Source: Pseudomonadota bacterium
GTDB lineage: Bacteria; Pseudomonadota; Alphaproteobacteria; Rhodobacterales; Rhodobacteraceae
Assembly (NCBI GenBank): GCA_020161655.1
Contig: JAIUPC010000007.1
Location: 124,001 to 188,000, forward strand
Length of the DNA stretch: 64,000 nt
Direction: 5' to 3'
Translations under genes and position numbers: made by a program
In this document: positions 9,464 through 18,993 of the stretch, piece by piece
Layout of the letters: every line of letters starts with the position of its first letter
Numbering within the stretch: the first letter of the stretch is position 1
The notes under the pieces: model-generated
What the model was told of the DNA's origin: nothing
Seen by the model: the letters and a program-made list of their open reading frames with translations, nothing else
The model's database searches: none

Positions 9464-9526
9464 CCGTAGGGCGGGGTTAACCCCGCCTTGCTTCGCACCC
9501 TCGGCGGGGTAAACCCCGCCCTACGG
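9464..9526. repeat. Large inverted repeat between sucC and sucD
   Basis: Arms of 24 bases beginning CCGTAGGGCGGGG and ending CCCCGCCCTACGG, nearly perfectly complementary with one or two mismatches, around a 15-base loop. It begins directly after the sucC stop and ends eight bases before the sucD ATG. It resembles the REP-like palindromes common in Rhodobacteraceae. It could shield the 3' end of sucC mRNA or partly terminate transcription between two subunit genes. Confidence 0.85.
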
Positions 9527-9534
9527 AGAACACC

Positions 9535-10419
9535 ATGTCCGTACTCGTCGACAAGAACACCAAGGTCATCTGCCAGGGCCTCACCGGCAGTCAGGGCACC
9601 TTCCACACCGAACAGGCCATCGCCTACGGCACCCGCATGATGGGCGGCGTGACGCCCGGCAAGGGTGGCACCACGCATATCGGCCTGCCGGTCTACAATT
9701 CGGTGCATGAGGCCAAGGCGATGACCGGCGCCAATGCCACCGTCATCTACGTGCCGCCGCCCTTCGCGGCGGACAGTATCCTTGAGGCGATCGACGCCGA
9801 GATGCCGGTGATCGTCGCGATCACCGAGGGCATCCCGGTTCTTGACATGATGAAGGTGAAGCGCGCGCTCGAAGGGTCGAAATCCACTCTCATCGGCCCG
9901 AACTGCCCCGGCATCATGACCCCCGGCGAATGCAAGATCGGCATCATGCCCGGCAACATCTTCAAGCGCGGCTCGGTCGGCGTCGTCTCCCGCTCGGGCA
10001 CGCTGACCTATGAGGCCGTGAAGCAGACCTCGGACGTGGGCCTCGGCCAGTCCTCCGCCGTCGGCATCGGCGGCGACCCGATCAAGGGCACCGAACATAT
10101 CGACGTCCTCGAATGGTTCCTTGCCGATGATGAGACCGAGAGCATCATCATGATCGGTGAGATCGGCGGTTCCGCCGAGGAAGAAGCCGCCCAGTTCCTG
10201 AAGGATGAGGCAAAGCGCGGGCGCAAGAAGCCGGTCGCGGGCTTCATCGCGGGCCGCACCGCGCCGAAGGGCCGCCGCATGGGCCATGCCGGCGCCATCG
10301 TCGCGGGCGGCAAGGGCGATGCCGAAAGCAAGATCGAGGCGATGAAATCCGCCGGTATCATCGTCGCCGACAGCCCGGCAACGCTGGGCGAAGCGGTTCT
10401 GAAGGCGATCAAGGGGTAA
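9535..10419 (+). CDS. sucD: Succinyl-CoA synthetase alpha subunit
   Basis: Alpha subunit of succinate-CoA ligase, 294 residues. The N-terminal CoA-binding Rossmann region ([17 protein letters not shown]) and the phosphohistidine loop [15 protein letters not shown] near the C-terminus are present, along with [12 protein letters not shown]. It pairs with SucC upstream to make ATP or GTP from succinyl-CoA in the TCA cycle. GGAGAACACC precedes the ATG, overlapping the downstream flank of the inverted repeat. A hairpin follows the stop. Confidence 0.97.
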   Translation: MSVLVDKNTKVICQGLTGSQGTFHTEQAIAYGTRMMGGVTPGKGGTTHIGLPVYNSVHEAKAMTGANATVIYVPPPFAADSILEAIDAEMPVIVAITEGIPVLDMMKVKRALEGSKSTLIGPNCPGIMTPGECKIGIMPGNIFKRGSVGVVSRSGTLTYEAVKQTSDVGLGQSSAVGIGGDPIKGTEHIDVLEWFLADDETESIIMIGEIGGSAEEEAAQFLKDEAKRGRKKPVAGFIAGRTAPKGRRMGHAGAIVAGGKGDAESKIEAMKSAGIIVADSPATLGEAVLKAIKG

Positions 10420-10448
10420 CCGGCGCGCCCCTTCGGGGGCGTCGCCGG
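10420..10448 (+). terminator. Hairpin after sucD, possible attenuator
   Basis: A GC-rich stem in which CCGGCG and GCCCC pair with GGGGGC and CGCCGG around a TTC loop, starting at the sucD stop. There is no T-run after it, so it is more likely an mRNA-stabilising or partial-termination structure than a strong terminator. The sulfotransferase ATG follows 15 bases later. Confidence 0.45.
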
Positions 10449-10462
10449 AGGGTGACAAGGCC

Positions 10463-11182
10463 ATGCCGATCTTCCGCATCAACGACAAGCTGCACTACTA
10501 CGCCCATGTGCCGAAATGCGCCGGCACGTCGGTCGAGACCTATCTCGCCCGGCGCTTCGGCCCCCTCGCCTTCGTCAACACCCGGCACCTCGCCGACCCC
10601 GAGCCGCAGCGCTGGACGAAATCCTCGCCCCAGCACCTGCCGCTCGACGCCTTCCACAAGCTCGTCCCCGAAGGCTGGATCGCCTCTTCCTTCGCCGTGG
10701 TCCGCCATCCGGTCAAACGCCTCGTCTCGGCCTTCCAGTTCCAGGTGGAGGTCGAGGGCACGGTGGCGCCCCTCTGGTCCATCGACGAATGGTTCGAGGA
10801 CTGGCTTAAGCGCTGCAAGGCTGAGCCTTTCGGCTATGACAACCACATCCGCCCGATGGCCGATCTCGTCCCCGAAGATGCGGCGATCTTCCAGATGGAA
10901 CAGGGGCTTGATCCGGTGGTCGCCCATCTTGACCGGCTCGCGGGCAACAAGGAGGGTGAGCGCAGCATCACGCCCGAAAACGTCCGCAAGAAGAAGATGG
11001 GCACCGATTCCGAGCGGCTGAAGCCATCGAAGGAAACCCTCGCCCGCATCGCCGACTACTACGCCGAAGACTTCCGCCGCTTCGGCTATGCCATCGACCA
11101 GATCCCGAAATCCACCCATGCCGCGCCGAAGCCACAGGGCCTCAAGGGCCTCGTCGGATCGCTGATCGGGAGGCGCGGATGA
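10463..11182 (+). CDS. Sulfotransferase family 2-like protein
   Basis: Protein of 239 residues with the two PAPS-binding signatures of sulfotransferases: HVPKCAGTSVE (5'-phosphosulfate loop, about residues 14-24) and VVRHPVKRLVSAF (3'-phosphate motif, about 80-92). It would transfer sulfate from PAPS to a carbohydrate or other acceptor, as Sulfotransfer_2 proteins do. It sits between sucD and sucA, in the same direction, although it has no evident part in the TCA cycle; it may share their transcript. Acceptor unknown. Confidence 0.8.
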   Translation: MPIFRINDKLHYYAHVPKCAGTSVETYLARRFGPLAFVNTRHLADPEPQRWTKSSPQHLPLDAFHKLVPEGWIASSFAVVRHPVKRLVSAFQFQVEVEGTVAPLWSIDEWFEDWLKRCKAEPFGYDNHIRPMADLVPEDAAIFQMEQGLDPVVAHLDRLAGNKEGERSITPENVRKKKMGTDSERLKPSKETLARIADYYAEDFRRFGYAIDQIPKSTHAAPKPQGLKGLVGSLIGRRG

Positions 11183-11227
11183 AATCTCTGCGTCCCATGA
11201 CTAAATCCCCTGTCGGGTCCCAACGGC

Positions 11228-11272
11228 CCCGGCTTTTCCCCTTCATGACAGGAGCGTCCGGCCAAAGCCGGG
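11228..11272. promoter_or_regulatory. Inverted repeat in the sucA leader
   Basis: CCCGGCTTT at 11228-11236 is repeated as its exact complement AAAGCCGGG at 11264-11272, with a 27-base loop, in the 101-base gap before sucA. It could be a leader hairpin or an operator; the stem ends 11 bases before the sucA ATG and could affect ribosome access. Confidence 0.35.
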
Positions 11273-11283
11273 CGGTGTAGATC

Positions 11284-14250
11284 ATGACCGACCAATCCCC
11301 CAACGACCAATTCGCCGCCTCGTCCTTCCTGCAGGGCCACAACGCGGAATATGTCGAACAGCTTTACGCCCGCTACGCCGCCGACCCCTCGGCGGTCGAT
11401 CAAAGCTGGGCCGCCTTCTTCCGCTCGCTCGGCGACAGCGAAACCACGGTCCGCAAGGAAGCGCAGGGCGCATCCTGGGGCCGGGCCGATTGGCCGCCCA
11501 TGCCGTCGGACGACCTCACTTCGGCGCTGACCGGCGAATGGCCGCAGGCGAAAGAGGTCAAGGGCGCGGCCGACAAGATCAAGGCCAAGGCCACTGAGGC
11601 GGGCGTCGCCGTCTCCGAAGACCAGATCAAGCGTGCCGTCCTCGATTCTATCCGCGCCCTCATGATCATCCGCGCCTACCGGATCAGGGGCCACCTCGTC
11701 GCCGATCTCGACCCCCTGGGCATGCGCGAGGAAAACCCGCATCCCGAGCTTGACCCGGCGAGCTACGGCTTCACCGAAGCCGACATGGACCGGCCGATCT
11801 TCATCGACAATGTCCTCGGCCTCACCCATGCCTCGATGCGGCAGATCCTGGAGATCGTGAAGCGCACCTATTGCGGCACCTTCGCGCTGCAATACATGCA
11901 TATTTCCGACCCCGCGCAGGCCGCCTGGCTGAAGGAGCGGATCGAGGGCTACGGCAAGGAAATCACCTTCACCCGTGAAGGCCGCCGCGCCATCCTCAAC
12001 AAGCTGGTCGAGGCCGAAGGCTTCGAGAAGTTCCTCCATGTCAAGTACATGGGCACCAAGCGCTTCGGCCTGGACGGCGCCGAGGCGCTGATCCCGGCGA
12101 TGGAACAGATCATCAAGCGCGGTGGCGGGCTTGGCGTGAAGGACATCGTCATCGGCATGCCGCACCGCGGCCGGCTCTCGGTTCTCGCCAATGTGCTGAT
12201 GAAGCCCTACCGCGCCATCTTCAACGAGTTCCAGGGCGGCAGCTTCAAGCCCGAGGATGTCGACGGCTCCGGCGACGTGAAATACCACCTCGGCGCCTCC
12301 TCGGACCGGACCTTCGACGAAAACACCGTCCACCTCGGCCTGACCGCCAACCCCTCGCACCTTGAGGCGGTGGACCCCGTGGTTCTCGGCAAGGTCCGCG
12401 CCAAGCAGGACCAGCTCTCGGATCAGACCGAACGCCGCGCCGTGATGCCGATCCTCCTTCACGGCGACGCGGCCTTTGCCGGCCAGGGCGTCGTCGCGGA
12501 ATGCTTCGGTCTTTCGGGCCTTCGTGGCCACCGCACCGGCGGCACCATCCATATCGTCGTGAACAACCAGATCGGCTTCACCACCGCGCCGCACTTCTCG
12601 CGCTCCTCGCCCTACCCCACCGACATCGCCCTGATGGTCGAGGCGCCGATCTTCCACGTCAACGGCGACGACCCCGAAGCCGTGGTCCACGCCGCCAGGG
12701 TCGCGACCGAGTTCCGCCAGATGTTCGGCAAGGACGCCGTCATCGACATCTTCTGCTACCGCCGCTTCGGTCACAACGAAGGCGACGAGCCGATGTTCAC
12801 CAACCCGGCGATGTACAAGACGATCAAGACCCACAAGACCACGCTCCAGCTTTATACCGAGCGTCTGGTCAAGGACGGCCTGATCCCGGAAGGCGAGATC
12901 GAGGATATGAAGGCCGCCTTCCAGGCCCATCTGAACGAGGAATTCGAGGTCGGCAAGAACTACAAGCCGAACAAGGCCGACTGGCTTGATGGCCGCTGGT
13001 CGCATCTCGACCGCGAGGGCGAGGAATATACCCCCGGCCAGACCGCGATCACCGCCCAGACCATGGCTGAGGTCGGCACCGCGCTGACCCGCGCGCCGAA
13101 GGACTTCGACCTCCACAAGACCGTGGCGCGCCTCCTAGAGGCCAAGCAGCAGATGTTCCAGACCGGCAAGGGCTTCGACTGGGCCACCGCCGAGGCGCTG
13201 GCCTTCGGCTCGCTCCTGACCGAAGGCTACCCGGTCCGCCTCTCTGGCCAGGACTGCACCCGCGGCACCTTCTCGCAGCGCCATTCCGCCTTCGTCGACC
13301 AGACGACCGAGGAACGCCATTACCCCCTGAACCACATCAAACCCGGTCAGGCGCGCTACGAGGCCATCGACTCGATGCTCTCGGAATACGCGGTCCTCGG
13401 CTTCGAATACGGCTACTCGCTGGCCGAACCGAACGCGCTCACCATGTGGGAGGCGCAGTTCGGCGACTTCGCCAATGGCGCGCAGATCATGTTCGACCAG
13501 TTCGTCTCTTCAGGTGAATCGAAGTGGCTGAGGATGTCGGGCCTCGTCTGCCTCCTGCCGCACGGCTTCGAAGGCCAGGGGCCGGAACATTCCTCGGCAA
13601 GGCTCGAACGCTTCCTGCAGATGTGCGCGCAGGACAACTGGATCGTCGCCAACTGCTCGACCCCGGCGAACTATTTCCACGCGCTCCGCCGGCAGCTGCA
13701 CCGCTCGTTCCGCAAGCCCCTCGTGCTGATGACGCCGAAATCGCTTCTGCGTCACCCGCTCTGCGTCTCGGATGCCGATGATTTCACCACCGGCTCCGCC
13801 TTCCACCGCGTCCTCTGGGACGATGCGCAGAAGGGCCATTCCGAGACGAAGCTTGTCGCCGACAAGAAGATCAAGCGCGTGGTGATCTCCTCCGGGAAGG
13901 TCTATTTCGACCTTCTGGCCGAACGCGACAATCGCGGGCTGGACGATGTCTATCTCCTCCGTCTCGAACAGTTCTACCCCTTCCCGGCGCAGTCGCTGGT
14001 CAAGGAGCTTGAACGCTTCAAGCAGGCCGAGATCGTCTGGTGCCAGGAAGAGCCGAAGAACCAGGGCGCCTGGTTCTTCATCGAGCCGAACATCGAATGG
14101 GTACTCGGCCGCATCGGCGCCAAGGCGAAGCGCCCGCTCTATGTCGGCCGCTCCGCCTCTGCCTCGCCGGCCACCGGCCTCGCCTCGAAGCACAAGGCCG
14201 AACAGGCAGCGCTGGTGAATGATGCGCTGACGGTCGGAGGCACCGGCTGA
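11284..14250 (+). CDS. sucA: 2-oxoglutarate dehydrogenase E1 component
   Basis: Thiamine-diphosphate-dependent E1 of the 2-oxoglutarate dehydrogenase complex, 988 residues, full length. The N-terminus ([15 protein letters not shown]) is the conserved E2-contacting helix region; [15 protein letters not shown] begins near residue 290 and [12 protein letters not shown] near 395, followed by VNNQIGFTT, all E1o signatures. It decarboxylates 2-oxoglutarate and passes the succinyl group to SucB. Its TGA overlaps the sucB ATG by one base. Its own ribosome-binding site is weak. Confidence 0.98.
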   Translation: MTDQSPNDQFAASSFLQGHNAEYVEQLYARYAADPSAVDQSWAAFFRSLGDSETTVRKEAQGASWGRADWPPMPSDDLTSALTGEWPQAKEVKGAADKIKAKATEAGVAVSEDQIKRAVLDSIRALMIIRAYRIRGHLVADLDPLGMREENPHPELDPASYGFTEADMDRPIFIDNVLGLTHASMRQILEIVKRTYCGTFALQYMHISDPAQAAWLKERIEGYGKEITFTREGRRAILNKLVEAEGFEKFLHVKYMGTKRFGLDGAEALIPAMEQIIKRGGGLGVKDIVIGMPHRGRLSVLANVLMKPYRAIFNEFQGGSFKPEDVDGSGDVKYHLGASSDRTFDENTVHLGLTANPSHLEAVDPVVLGKVRAKQDQLSDQTERRAVMPILLHGDAAFAGQGVVAECFGLSGLRGHRTGGTIHIVVNNQIGFTTAPHFSRSSPYPTDIALMVEAPIFHVNGDDPEAVVHAARVATEFRQMFGKDAVIDIFCYRRFGHNEGDEPMFTNPAMYKTIKTHKTTLQLYTERLVKDGLIPEGEIEDMKAAFQAHLNEEFEVGKNYKPNKADWLDGRWSHLDREGEEYTPGQTAITAQTMAEVGTALTRAPKDFDLHKTVARLLEAKQQMFQTGKGFDWATAEALAFGSLLTEGYPVRLSGQDCTRGTFSQRHSAFVDQTTEERHYPLNHIKPGQARYEAIDSMLSEYAVLGFEYGYSLAEPNALTMWEAQFGDFANGAQIMFDQFVSSGESKWLRMSGLVCLLPHGFEGQGPEHSSARLERFLQMCAQDNWIVANCSTPANYFHALRRQLHRSFRKPLVLMTPKSLLRHPLCVSDADDFTTGSAFHRVLWDDAQKGHSETKLVADKKIKRVVISSGKVYFDLLAERDNRGLDDVYLLRLEQFYPFPAQSLVKELERFKQAEIVWCQEEPKNQGAWFFIEPNIEWVLGRIGAKAKRPLYVGRSASASPATGLASKHKAEQAALVNDALTVGGTG

Positions 14251-15815
14251 TGGCCATCGAGGTTCGCGTCCCGACGCTTGGCGAAAGCGTGGCCGAGGCC
14301 ACCGTCGCCACCTGGTTCAAGAAGCCGGGCGACATGGTCGCGGTCGACGAGATGCTTTGCGAGCTTGAGACCGACAAGGTCACGGTCGAGGTCCCCTCGC
14401 CCGCGGCCGGTCGCCTCGGCGAGATCCTGGCACCCGAAGGAACGACCGTCGGCGTGAATGCGTTGCTCGCACAGATAGCCGAGGCCGGCAACGCCGGCCC
14501 TGAAGAGACAACCCCGAAAAAAGGCGCGCCCCCCGCGCCGCAAGCCGATGAGGGCAAGATGGCTGGCAAGAATGTTGACGTGATGGTTCCCACCCTCGGC
14601 GAAAGCGTGACCGAGGCGACGGTCTCGACCTGGTTCAAGAAGGTCGGCGACCAGGTCAATGTGGACGAGATGCTCTGTGAGCTTGAGACCGACAAGGTCT
14701 CGGTCGAGGTGCCCTCGCCCGTCGCCGGTGTGCTGGCAGAGATCATCGCGCCCGAAGGGGCCACCGTCGACGCCAAGGCCCGCCTCGCCGTCGTCACCGA
14801 AGGCGCCACCGGCGCCGCCCCGGCCCCCGCCGACACCGCGAAGTCGAAGGCCGCCGAGGCTGTCGGCTCCCCCGGTGCAGGGCCCGAGACGGTGAAGGAA
14901 CGCAAGGATGTCGAGGATGCGCCCTCGGCCAGGAAGGCGATGGCCGAGGCCGGGCTTTCCGCCGACCAGGTCGCAGGCTCGGGCCGCGATGGCCGCATCA
15001 TGAAGGAAGACGTGGCGAAAGCCGCCTCCGCCCCTGCTGCGGCCCCTGCGCCGGTCGTCACCGCCGCCCCGGCCCCCGCCACCGCCCCCCGCGCCCCGGT
15101 CCCGGCCGAGGATGCCGCACGCGAGGAACGGGTGAAGATGACACGCCTCCGCGCCACCATCGCCCGCCGCCTGAAGGACGCGCAGAACACCGCCGCCATG
15201 CTCACCACCTATAACGAGGTGGACATGAAGGGCATCATGGACCTTCGGAACGAATACAAGGACGCCTTCGAGAAGAAGCACGGCGTCAAGCTCGGCTTCA
15301 TGTCCTTCTTCGTGAAGGCCTGCTGCCACGCGCTGAAGGAAGTGCCCGAGGTCAATGCCGAGATCGACGGCGGCGATGTCGTCTACAAGAATTTCGTCCA
15401 TATGGGCGTCGCCGTCGGCACGCCGTCGGGCCTCGTCGTGCCGGTCGTCCGCGACGCCGACCAGATGAGCTTCGCCGCCATCGAGAAGAAGATCGCCGAG
15501 CTTGGCATCCGCGCCCGCGACGGCAAGCTTTCGATGGCCGAAATGCAGGGCGGCACCTTCACCATCTCCAACGGCGGTGTCTACGGAAGCCTCATGTCCT
15601 CGCCGATCCTGAACCCGCCGCAATCGGGCATCCTCGGCATGCACAAGATCCAGGACCGCCCCGTTGTGGTCGGTGGCCAGATCGTGATCCGCCCGATGAT
15701 GTATCTGGCGCTCAGCTACGATCACCGGATCGTCGACGGCAAGGGGGCGGTGACGTTCCTTGTCCGGGTGAAAGAGGCGCTGGAGGACCCGCGCCGGCTC
15801 CTGATGGACCTCTGA
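14250..15815 (+). CDS. sucB: Dihydrolipoyl succinyltransferase E2 with two lipoyl domains
   Basis: E2 core of the 2-oxoglutarate dehydrogenase complex, 521 residues. Two lipoyl domains are present, at about residues 2-78 and 109-184, each with the ETDKV lipoylation lysine motif; most E2o enzymes have one. A proline/alanine linker, an E3-binding domain (about 227-262, [16 protein letters not shown]) and the catalytic domain with [11 protein letters not shown] near the C-terminus follow. The start overlaps the sucA stop, so translation is coupled. The paired lipoyl domains are similar enough to suggest internal duplication. Confidence 0.96.
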   Translation: MAIEVRVPTLGESVAEATVATWFKKPGDMVAVDEMLCELETDKVTVEVPSPAAGRLGEILAPEGTTVGVNALLAQIAEAGNAGPEETTPKKGAPPAPQADEGKMAGKNVDVMVPTLGESVTEATVSTWFKKVGDQVNVDEMLCELETDKVSVEVPSPVAGVLAEIIAPEGATVDAKARLAVVTEGATGAAPAPADTAKSKAAEAVGSPGAGPETVKERKDVEDAPSARKAMAEAGLSADQVAGSGRDGRIMKEDVAKAASAPAAAPAPVVTAAPAPATAPRAPVPAEDAAREERVKMTRLRATIARRLKDAQNTAAMLTTYNEVDMKGIMDLRNEYKDAFEKKHGVKLGFMSFFVKACCHALKEVPEVNAEIDGGDVVYKNFVHMGVAVGTPSGLVVPVVRDADQMSFAAIEKKIAELGIRARDGKLSMAEMQGGTFTISNGGVYGSLMSSPILNPPQSGILGMHKIQDRPVVVGGQIVIRPMMYLALSYDHRIVDGKGAVTFLVRVKEALEDPRRLLMDL

Positions 15816-15826
15816 TCTTCGACACG

Positions 15827-15857
15827 CGTAGGATGGGCAATATTGCCCATCCTGCAG
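15827..15857. repeat. Palindromic repeat, copy 2
   Basis: Inverted copy of the element at 2428-2457, with GGATGGGCAA and TTGCCCATCC as arms. It follows sucB. Its right end, CTGCAGGAGG, runs into the ribosome-binding site of the next small gene, so the repeat could gate that gene's translation. Confidence 0.8.
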
Positions 15858-15866
15858 GAGGCCCCC

Positions 15867-16109
15867 ATGCAACTCATCGTCACCTTCGCCACCTCCGGCT
15901 TCGACGCCTGGAAAGCCGACTACGATGCGCATTCGGAGGCGCGCGACAATGCCGGGCTGACCATGATGCAGATGTGGCGCGATGCCGATGACGGCAACCG
16001 CGCCGTGGTCCTCTTCGAGGTCAGCGACCGCGCCCGCGTCGCCCGATGGGTCAAGGAACAGTCCGCCCTCAAAGGCGGCATAACAGCGCAGTTCCTGAGG
16101 ACCGCCTGA
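15867..16109 (+). CDS. Small conserved-looking protein between sucB and lpd
   Basis: Protein of 80 residues with an excellent ribosome-binding site (AGGAGG) six bases before the ATG. The alternation of strands and helices (QLIVTFATSGFDAWKADYDAH, then RAVVLFEVSDRARVARWV) looks like a small ferredoxin-like or dimeric alpha-beta barrel fold, as in antibiotic-biosynthesis-monooxygenase-type proteins, but no catalytic residue can be named. I remember R. sphaeroides having one small gene between sucB and lpd; it may correspond. Function unknown. Confidence 0.7.
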   Translation: MQLIVTFATSGFDAWKADYDAHSEARDNAGLTMMQMWRDADDGNRAVVLFEVSDRARVARWVKEQSALKGGITAQFLRTA

Positions 16110-16151
16110 CCTGATGCCCACCGCGTCACCCTACCGTCTCCGGCCTCGCGC

Positions 16152-16187
16152 CTCCCTCCCCCTCGTGGGGAGGGCCGGGGTGGGGGG
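16152..16187. repeat. CCTCCCC/GGGGAGG repeat, copy a
   Basis: Hairpin-forming element in which CCTCCCCCTCGTGGGGAGG is followed by a GCCGGGGTGGGGGG tail. Related copies lie at 45331-45368, 45385-45420 (inverted) and 62890-62926. It resembles a dispersed repeat well known in alphaproteobacterial chromosomes. Here it lies between the small gene and the MAPEG gene. Confidence 0.8.
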
Positions 16188-16258
16188 CCGCCCCGCCCTT
16201 GACCCTTTTCGCCCGCGGGCGCAGGGTCGCCCCATGATCGGCCGCAAGGAAACCTGAC

Positions 16259-16654
16259 ATGTCCAGCGAACTGAACATCCTCGCCCTCTACGGCCTTTAC
16301 ACCGCGCTCGTCCTGCTGACGCGGGTGATCGGCGCGCAAAGCCAGCTTGGCATGGGCTACCTCCTTTCCTCGCGCGACGAACACCGGACGCTGACCGGCA
16401 TCACCGCCCGTCTCGACCGGGCGCTGACAAACTCGATCACCGCCATGACACTCTTTGCGCCGGCCGTCCTTCTCCTCCATGCCAAGGGCGCCTTCGGCCC
16501 GAGTACGCTGACCGCCGCGCAGGTCTTTCTTGCCGCCCGCGTCCTCTATGTCCCGGCCTATGGCTTCGGCCTCACCGGGCTTCGCACGCTTTTCTGGATC
16601 GCTGGCTTCGCCGCGACCGTCATCCTCTACCTCATCGCGTTCATGGCCCCCTAA
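16259..16654 (+). CDS. MAPEG family membrane protein
   Basis: Protein of 131 residues with four hydrophobic helices and the MAPEG-type layout: a conserved polar segment after the first helix (SRDEHRTLTG.TARLDRALTNS) and a C-terminal helix pair. MAPEG members act on glutathione and eicosanoids in eukaryotes; bacterial members are mostly uncharacterised. It lies 93 bases before lpd, co-directional with the suc genes. No link to the dehydrogenase complex is shown by sequence. Confidence 0.8.
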   Translation: MSSELNILALYGLYTALVLLTRVIGAQSQLGMGYLLSSRDEHRTLTGITARLDRALTNSITAMTLFAPAVLLLHAKGAFGPSTLTAAQVFLAARVLYVPAYGFGLTGLRTLFWIAGFAATVILYLIAFMAP

Positions 16655-16673
16655 AGGCCGCAGCACCCCCGTG

Positions 16674-16689
16674 CCCGACGCGTGTCGGG
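16674..16689. repeat. CCCGAC/GTCGGG hairpin before lpd
   Basis: Perfect six-base stem (CCCGAC, loop GCGT, GTCGGG) between the MAPEG gene and lpd, followed by GGATAACCGACAC. A related sequence with CCCGACGCG and GGATACCCGACGC lies at 63037-63064 beside gcvP, so this appears to be a small dispersed repeat. Confidence 0.5.
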
Positions 16690-16747
16690 ACGGATAACCG
16701 ACACTTGCCATACGCTCGCGGGACGCGAGATTTCGAAGGAGTAAGCC

Positions 16748-18136
16748 ATGGCCGAGTTTGATGTGATCGTGATCGGCGCCGGTCCCGGCGGCTATGTCTC
16801 AGCCATCCGCTGCGCCCAGCTTGGCCTGAAGACCGCCTGTGTGGAAGGGCGCGAGACGCTGGGCGGCACCTGCCTCAACGTCGGCTGCATCCCGTCGAAG
16901 GCGCTCCTCCATGCCAGCCACATGCTCCATGAGACGCATGAGAATTTCGAGAAGATGGGCCTGATGGGCGCAGCTCCGAAGGTCGACTGGACCAAGATGC
17001 AATCCTACAAGACCGATGTCGTCGGCCAGAACACCAAGGGCATCGAATTTCTCTTCAAGAAGAACAAGATAACCTGGCTGAAGGGCTGGGGTTCGATCCC
17101 TGCGGCGGGTCAGGTGAAGGTGGGCGATGAAGTGCATACGGCGAAGGCCATCGTCATCGCCACCGGCTCCGAATCCTCCTCGCTTCCCGGCGTGACCGTA
17201 GACGAAAAGACCGTCGTTACCTCCACCGGCGCGCTGGTGCTGCCGAAGATCCCGAAGTCGATGGTGGTGATTGGCGCCGGCGTCATCGGGCTTGAGATGG
17301 GATCGGTCTATGCCCGCCTCGGCACCGAAGTGACGGTCGTCGAATACCTTGACGCCATCACCCCCGGCATGGACGGCGAGGTGCAGAAAGTGTTCCAGAG
17401 ACTCCTTTCCCGCCAAGGGCTTAAGTTCATCATGGGCGCCGCCGTCCAGGGCGTGAAGACCACGAAAGGCGGCAATACCGTCACCTACAAGCTCCGCAAG
17501 GACGACAGCGAGGCAACGCTTGAGGCCGAGGTCGTCCTCGTCGCCACCGGGCGCAAGCCCTATACCGACGGCCTTGGCCTTGAGGGGCTTGGCGTCGAGA
17601 TGGAAAAGCGCGGCCAGGTCAGGATCGACGACCACTGGCAGACCAATGTGAAGGGCATCTATGCCATCGGCGATGCGGTCGTCGGCCCGATGCTTGCCCA
17701 CAAGGCCGAGGATGAGGGTATGGCCGTCGCCGCCGTCATCGCCGGAAAGCACGGCCACGTTAACTATGGTGTAATCCCCGGCGTGATATACACCGCGCCC
17801 GAAGTAGCTTCGGTCGGCAAGACCGAAGAGCAGCTGAAGGAAGAGGGCCGCGCCTACAAGGTGGGCAAGTTCCCCTTCATGGGCAATGCGCGGGCGAAGG
17901 CGGTGTTTCAGGGCGACGGCTTCGTCAAGATTCTCGCCGATAAAGAGACTGACCGGGTGCTCGGCTGCCATATCATCGGGCCGGGCGCCGGCGACCTGAT
18001 CCATGAGGTCTGCGTGGCGATGGAGTTCGGCGCCGCCGCCGAGGACATCGCCCTGACCTGCCACGCCCATCCGACCTATTCGGAAGCGGTGCGCGAGGCG
18101 GCCCTCGCCTGCGGCGACGGCGCGATCCACGCCTGA
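16748..18136 (+). CDS. lpd: Dihydrolipoyl dehydrogenase (E3)
   Basis: FAD-dependent disulfide oxidoreductase of 462 residues that reoxidises the lipoyl groups of SucB with NAD. FAD motif GAGPGG is at residues 10-15, the redox-active Cys42 and Cys47 lie in GGTCLNVGC, the NAD-binding [10 protein letters not shown] follows near residue 180, and [10 protein letters not shown] near the C-terminus holds the catalytic histidine. GAAGGAG precedes the ATG. It ends the mdh-suc-lpd run; in this position it is most probably the E3 of the 2-oxoglutarate dehydrogenase complex. Confidence 0.97.
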   Translation: MAEFDVIVIGAGPGGYVSAIRCAQLGLKTACVEGRETLGGTCLNVGCIPSKALLHASHMLHETHENFEKMGLMGAAPKVDWTKMQSYKTDVVGQNTKGIEFLFKKNKITWLKGWGSIPAAGQVKVGDEVHTAKAIVIATGSESSSLPGVTVDEKTVVTSTGALVLPKIPKSMVVIGAGVIGLEMGSVYARLGTEVTVVEYLDAITPGMDGEVQKVFQRLLSRQGLKFIMGAAVQGVKTTKGGNTVTYKLRKDDSEATLEAEVVLVATGRKPYTDGLGLEGLGVEMEKRGQVRIDDHWQTNVKGIYAIGDAVVGPMLAHKAEDEGMAVAAVIAGKHGHVNYGVIPGVIYTAPEVASVGKTEEQLKEEGRAYKVGKFPFMGNARAKAVFQGDGFVKILADKETDRVLGCHIIGPGAGDLIHEVCVAMEFGAAAEDIALTCHAHPTYSEAVREAALACGDGAIHA

Positions 18137-18168
18137 GGTGCTTCACGCTTCGCTTAAATCACAGTCGA

Positions 18169-18263
18169 AACAGAGGGTTGCGCCTGACCCGAGGGTGGGC
18201 GCCATCGCGCCCGCCCTGGGGGCGGGTCGGGCGCGGCCCGGAACGCTTTGGGCGTCCCGGGCG
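18169..18263 (+). repeat. Structured 95-base repeat, copy 1
   Basis: Begins AACAGAGGGTTGCG and folds as a long stem with an inner hairpin (GGGTGGGCGC, CATC, GCGCCCGCCC), then a second hairpin with a TTTGG loop. Copies occur at 48981-49073 and, inverted, at 57221-57312. Substitutions between this and the other copies are often paired across the stem, so structure is conserved. It lies between the convergent lpd and GntR genes. Confidence 0.8.
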
Positions 18264-18298
18264 AGGGAAATGCTGCGTCTGGTATGAACTAGCCCGCC

Positions 18299-18949
18299 CT
18301 ACGACAGAAGATGCCGCAGCCCCTGCGTCACGTCGGTGCGCACGGCAAGCCGCAGCGCCGGTTCGTCCCCGGCCTTCAGCGCCGCAAGGATCATCCGGTG
18401 CGTCTGCGGCGGCTCGCTGCGCTTCAGCCGCGAATAGACCGCGCGCATGGTCGGACCCAACTGCAGCCAGACGGTTTCGGCGATGGCCAGCATCGCCGGG
18501 GCCTGCGCCCGAAGGTAAAGCGTCCGGTGGAAGTCGAGGTTGGTGCGGATATAGGCCACCGCATCATGCTTCACCACGGCTTCCGCATTGGCCATGTTGA
18601 TCGCCTGCAAGCGTTCGATCAGCGCCAGATGGGCGCGCGGCAGGGCGCGGGTCGCAAGCTCCGTCTCGATGAGGGCGCGGACGGTCGCCAGTTCCTCGAT
18701 CCGCTCGTTCGAAAGATCCGGTGTCGTCACCCGGCCCGAGGCGGAAAGCGTCAGCGCCCCCTCGGCGGCAAGCCGCCGCAAAGCCTCGCGCGCCGGGGTC
18801 ATCGAGACGCCGAAGGTCTTCGCCAGCCCGCGCACCGTCAGCGACTGGCCGGGCGGAAGCTCGCCATGCATGATCTGCTGCCGGAGCGTCCGGTAGACCC
18901 GGTCATGGGCGGCAAGCCCGGCGTCGGAGGGGCGGTTCTGCATCAGCAT
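18299..18949 (-). CDS. GntR family (FCD domain) transcriptional regulator
   Basis: Regulator of 216 residues with a winged helix N-terminus (residues about 14-80; RTLRQQIMHGELPPGQSLTVRGLAKTFGVS split by the usual GntR pattern, with TPAREALRRLAAEG) and an all-helical FCD ligand domain (about 90-205) containing the metal-site pattern NLDFHRTLY. It is convergent with lpd. Targets are unknown; FCD regulators usually respond to organic acids. The ATG at 18949 is followed by a second in-frame ATG two codons later, either of which may be used. Confidence 0.88.
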   Translation of the reverse strand: MLMQNRPSDAGLAAHDRVYRTLRQQIMHGELPPGQSLTVRGLAKTFGVSMTPAREALRRLAAEGALTLSASGRVTTPDLSNERIEELATVRALIETELATRALPRAHLALIERLQAINMANAEAVVKHDAVAYIRTNLDFHRTLYLRAQAPAMLAIAETVWLQLGPTMRAVYSRLKRSEPPQTHRMILAALKAGDEPALRLAVRTDVTQGLRHLLS

Positions 18950-18993
18950 GGGGGATCAGAGGCGCATTTCCACGCCGCCGTCAATCTCCCCGC

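Noticed and set aside
11086-13116. 676-codon open frame on the minus strand
   Set aside because: It is antisense to sucA, lacks a ribosome-binding site and has the composition of a codon-bias shadow (rich in Val, Arg, Gly, Asp).
14139-16121. 660-codon minus-strand frame
   Set aside because: Antisense shadow of sucB; glycine/arginine-rich with no family resemblance.
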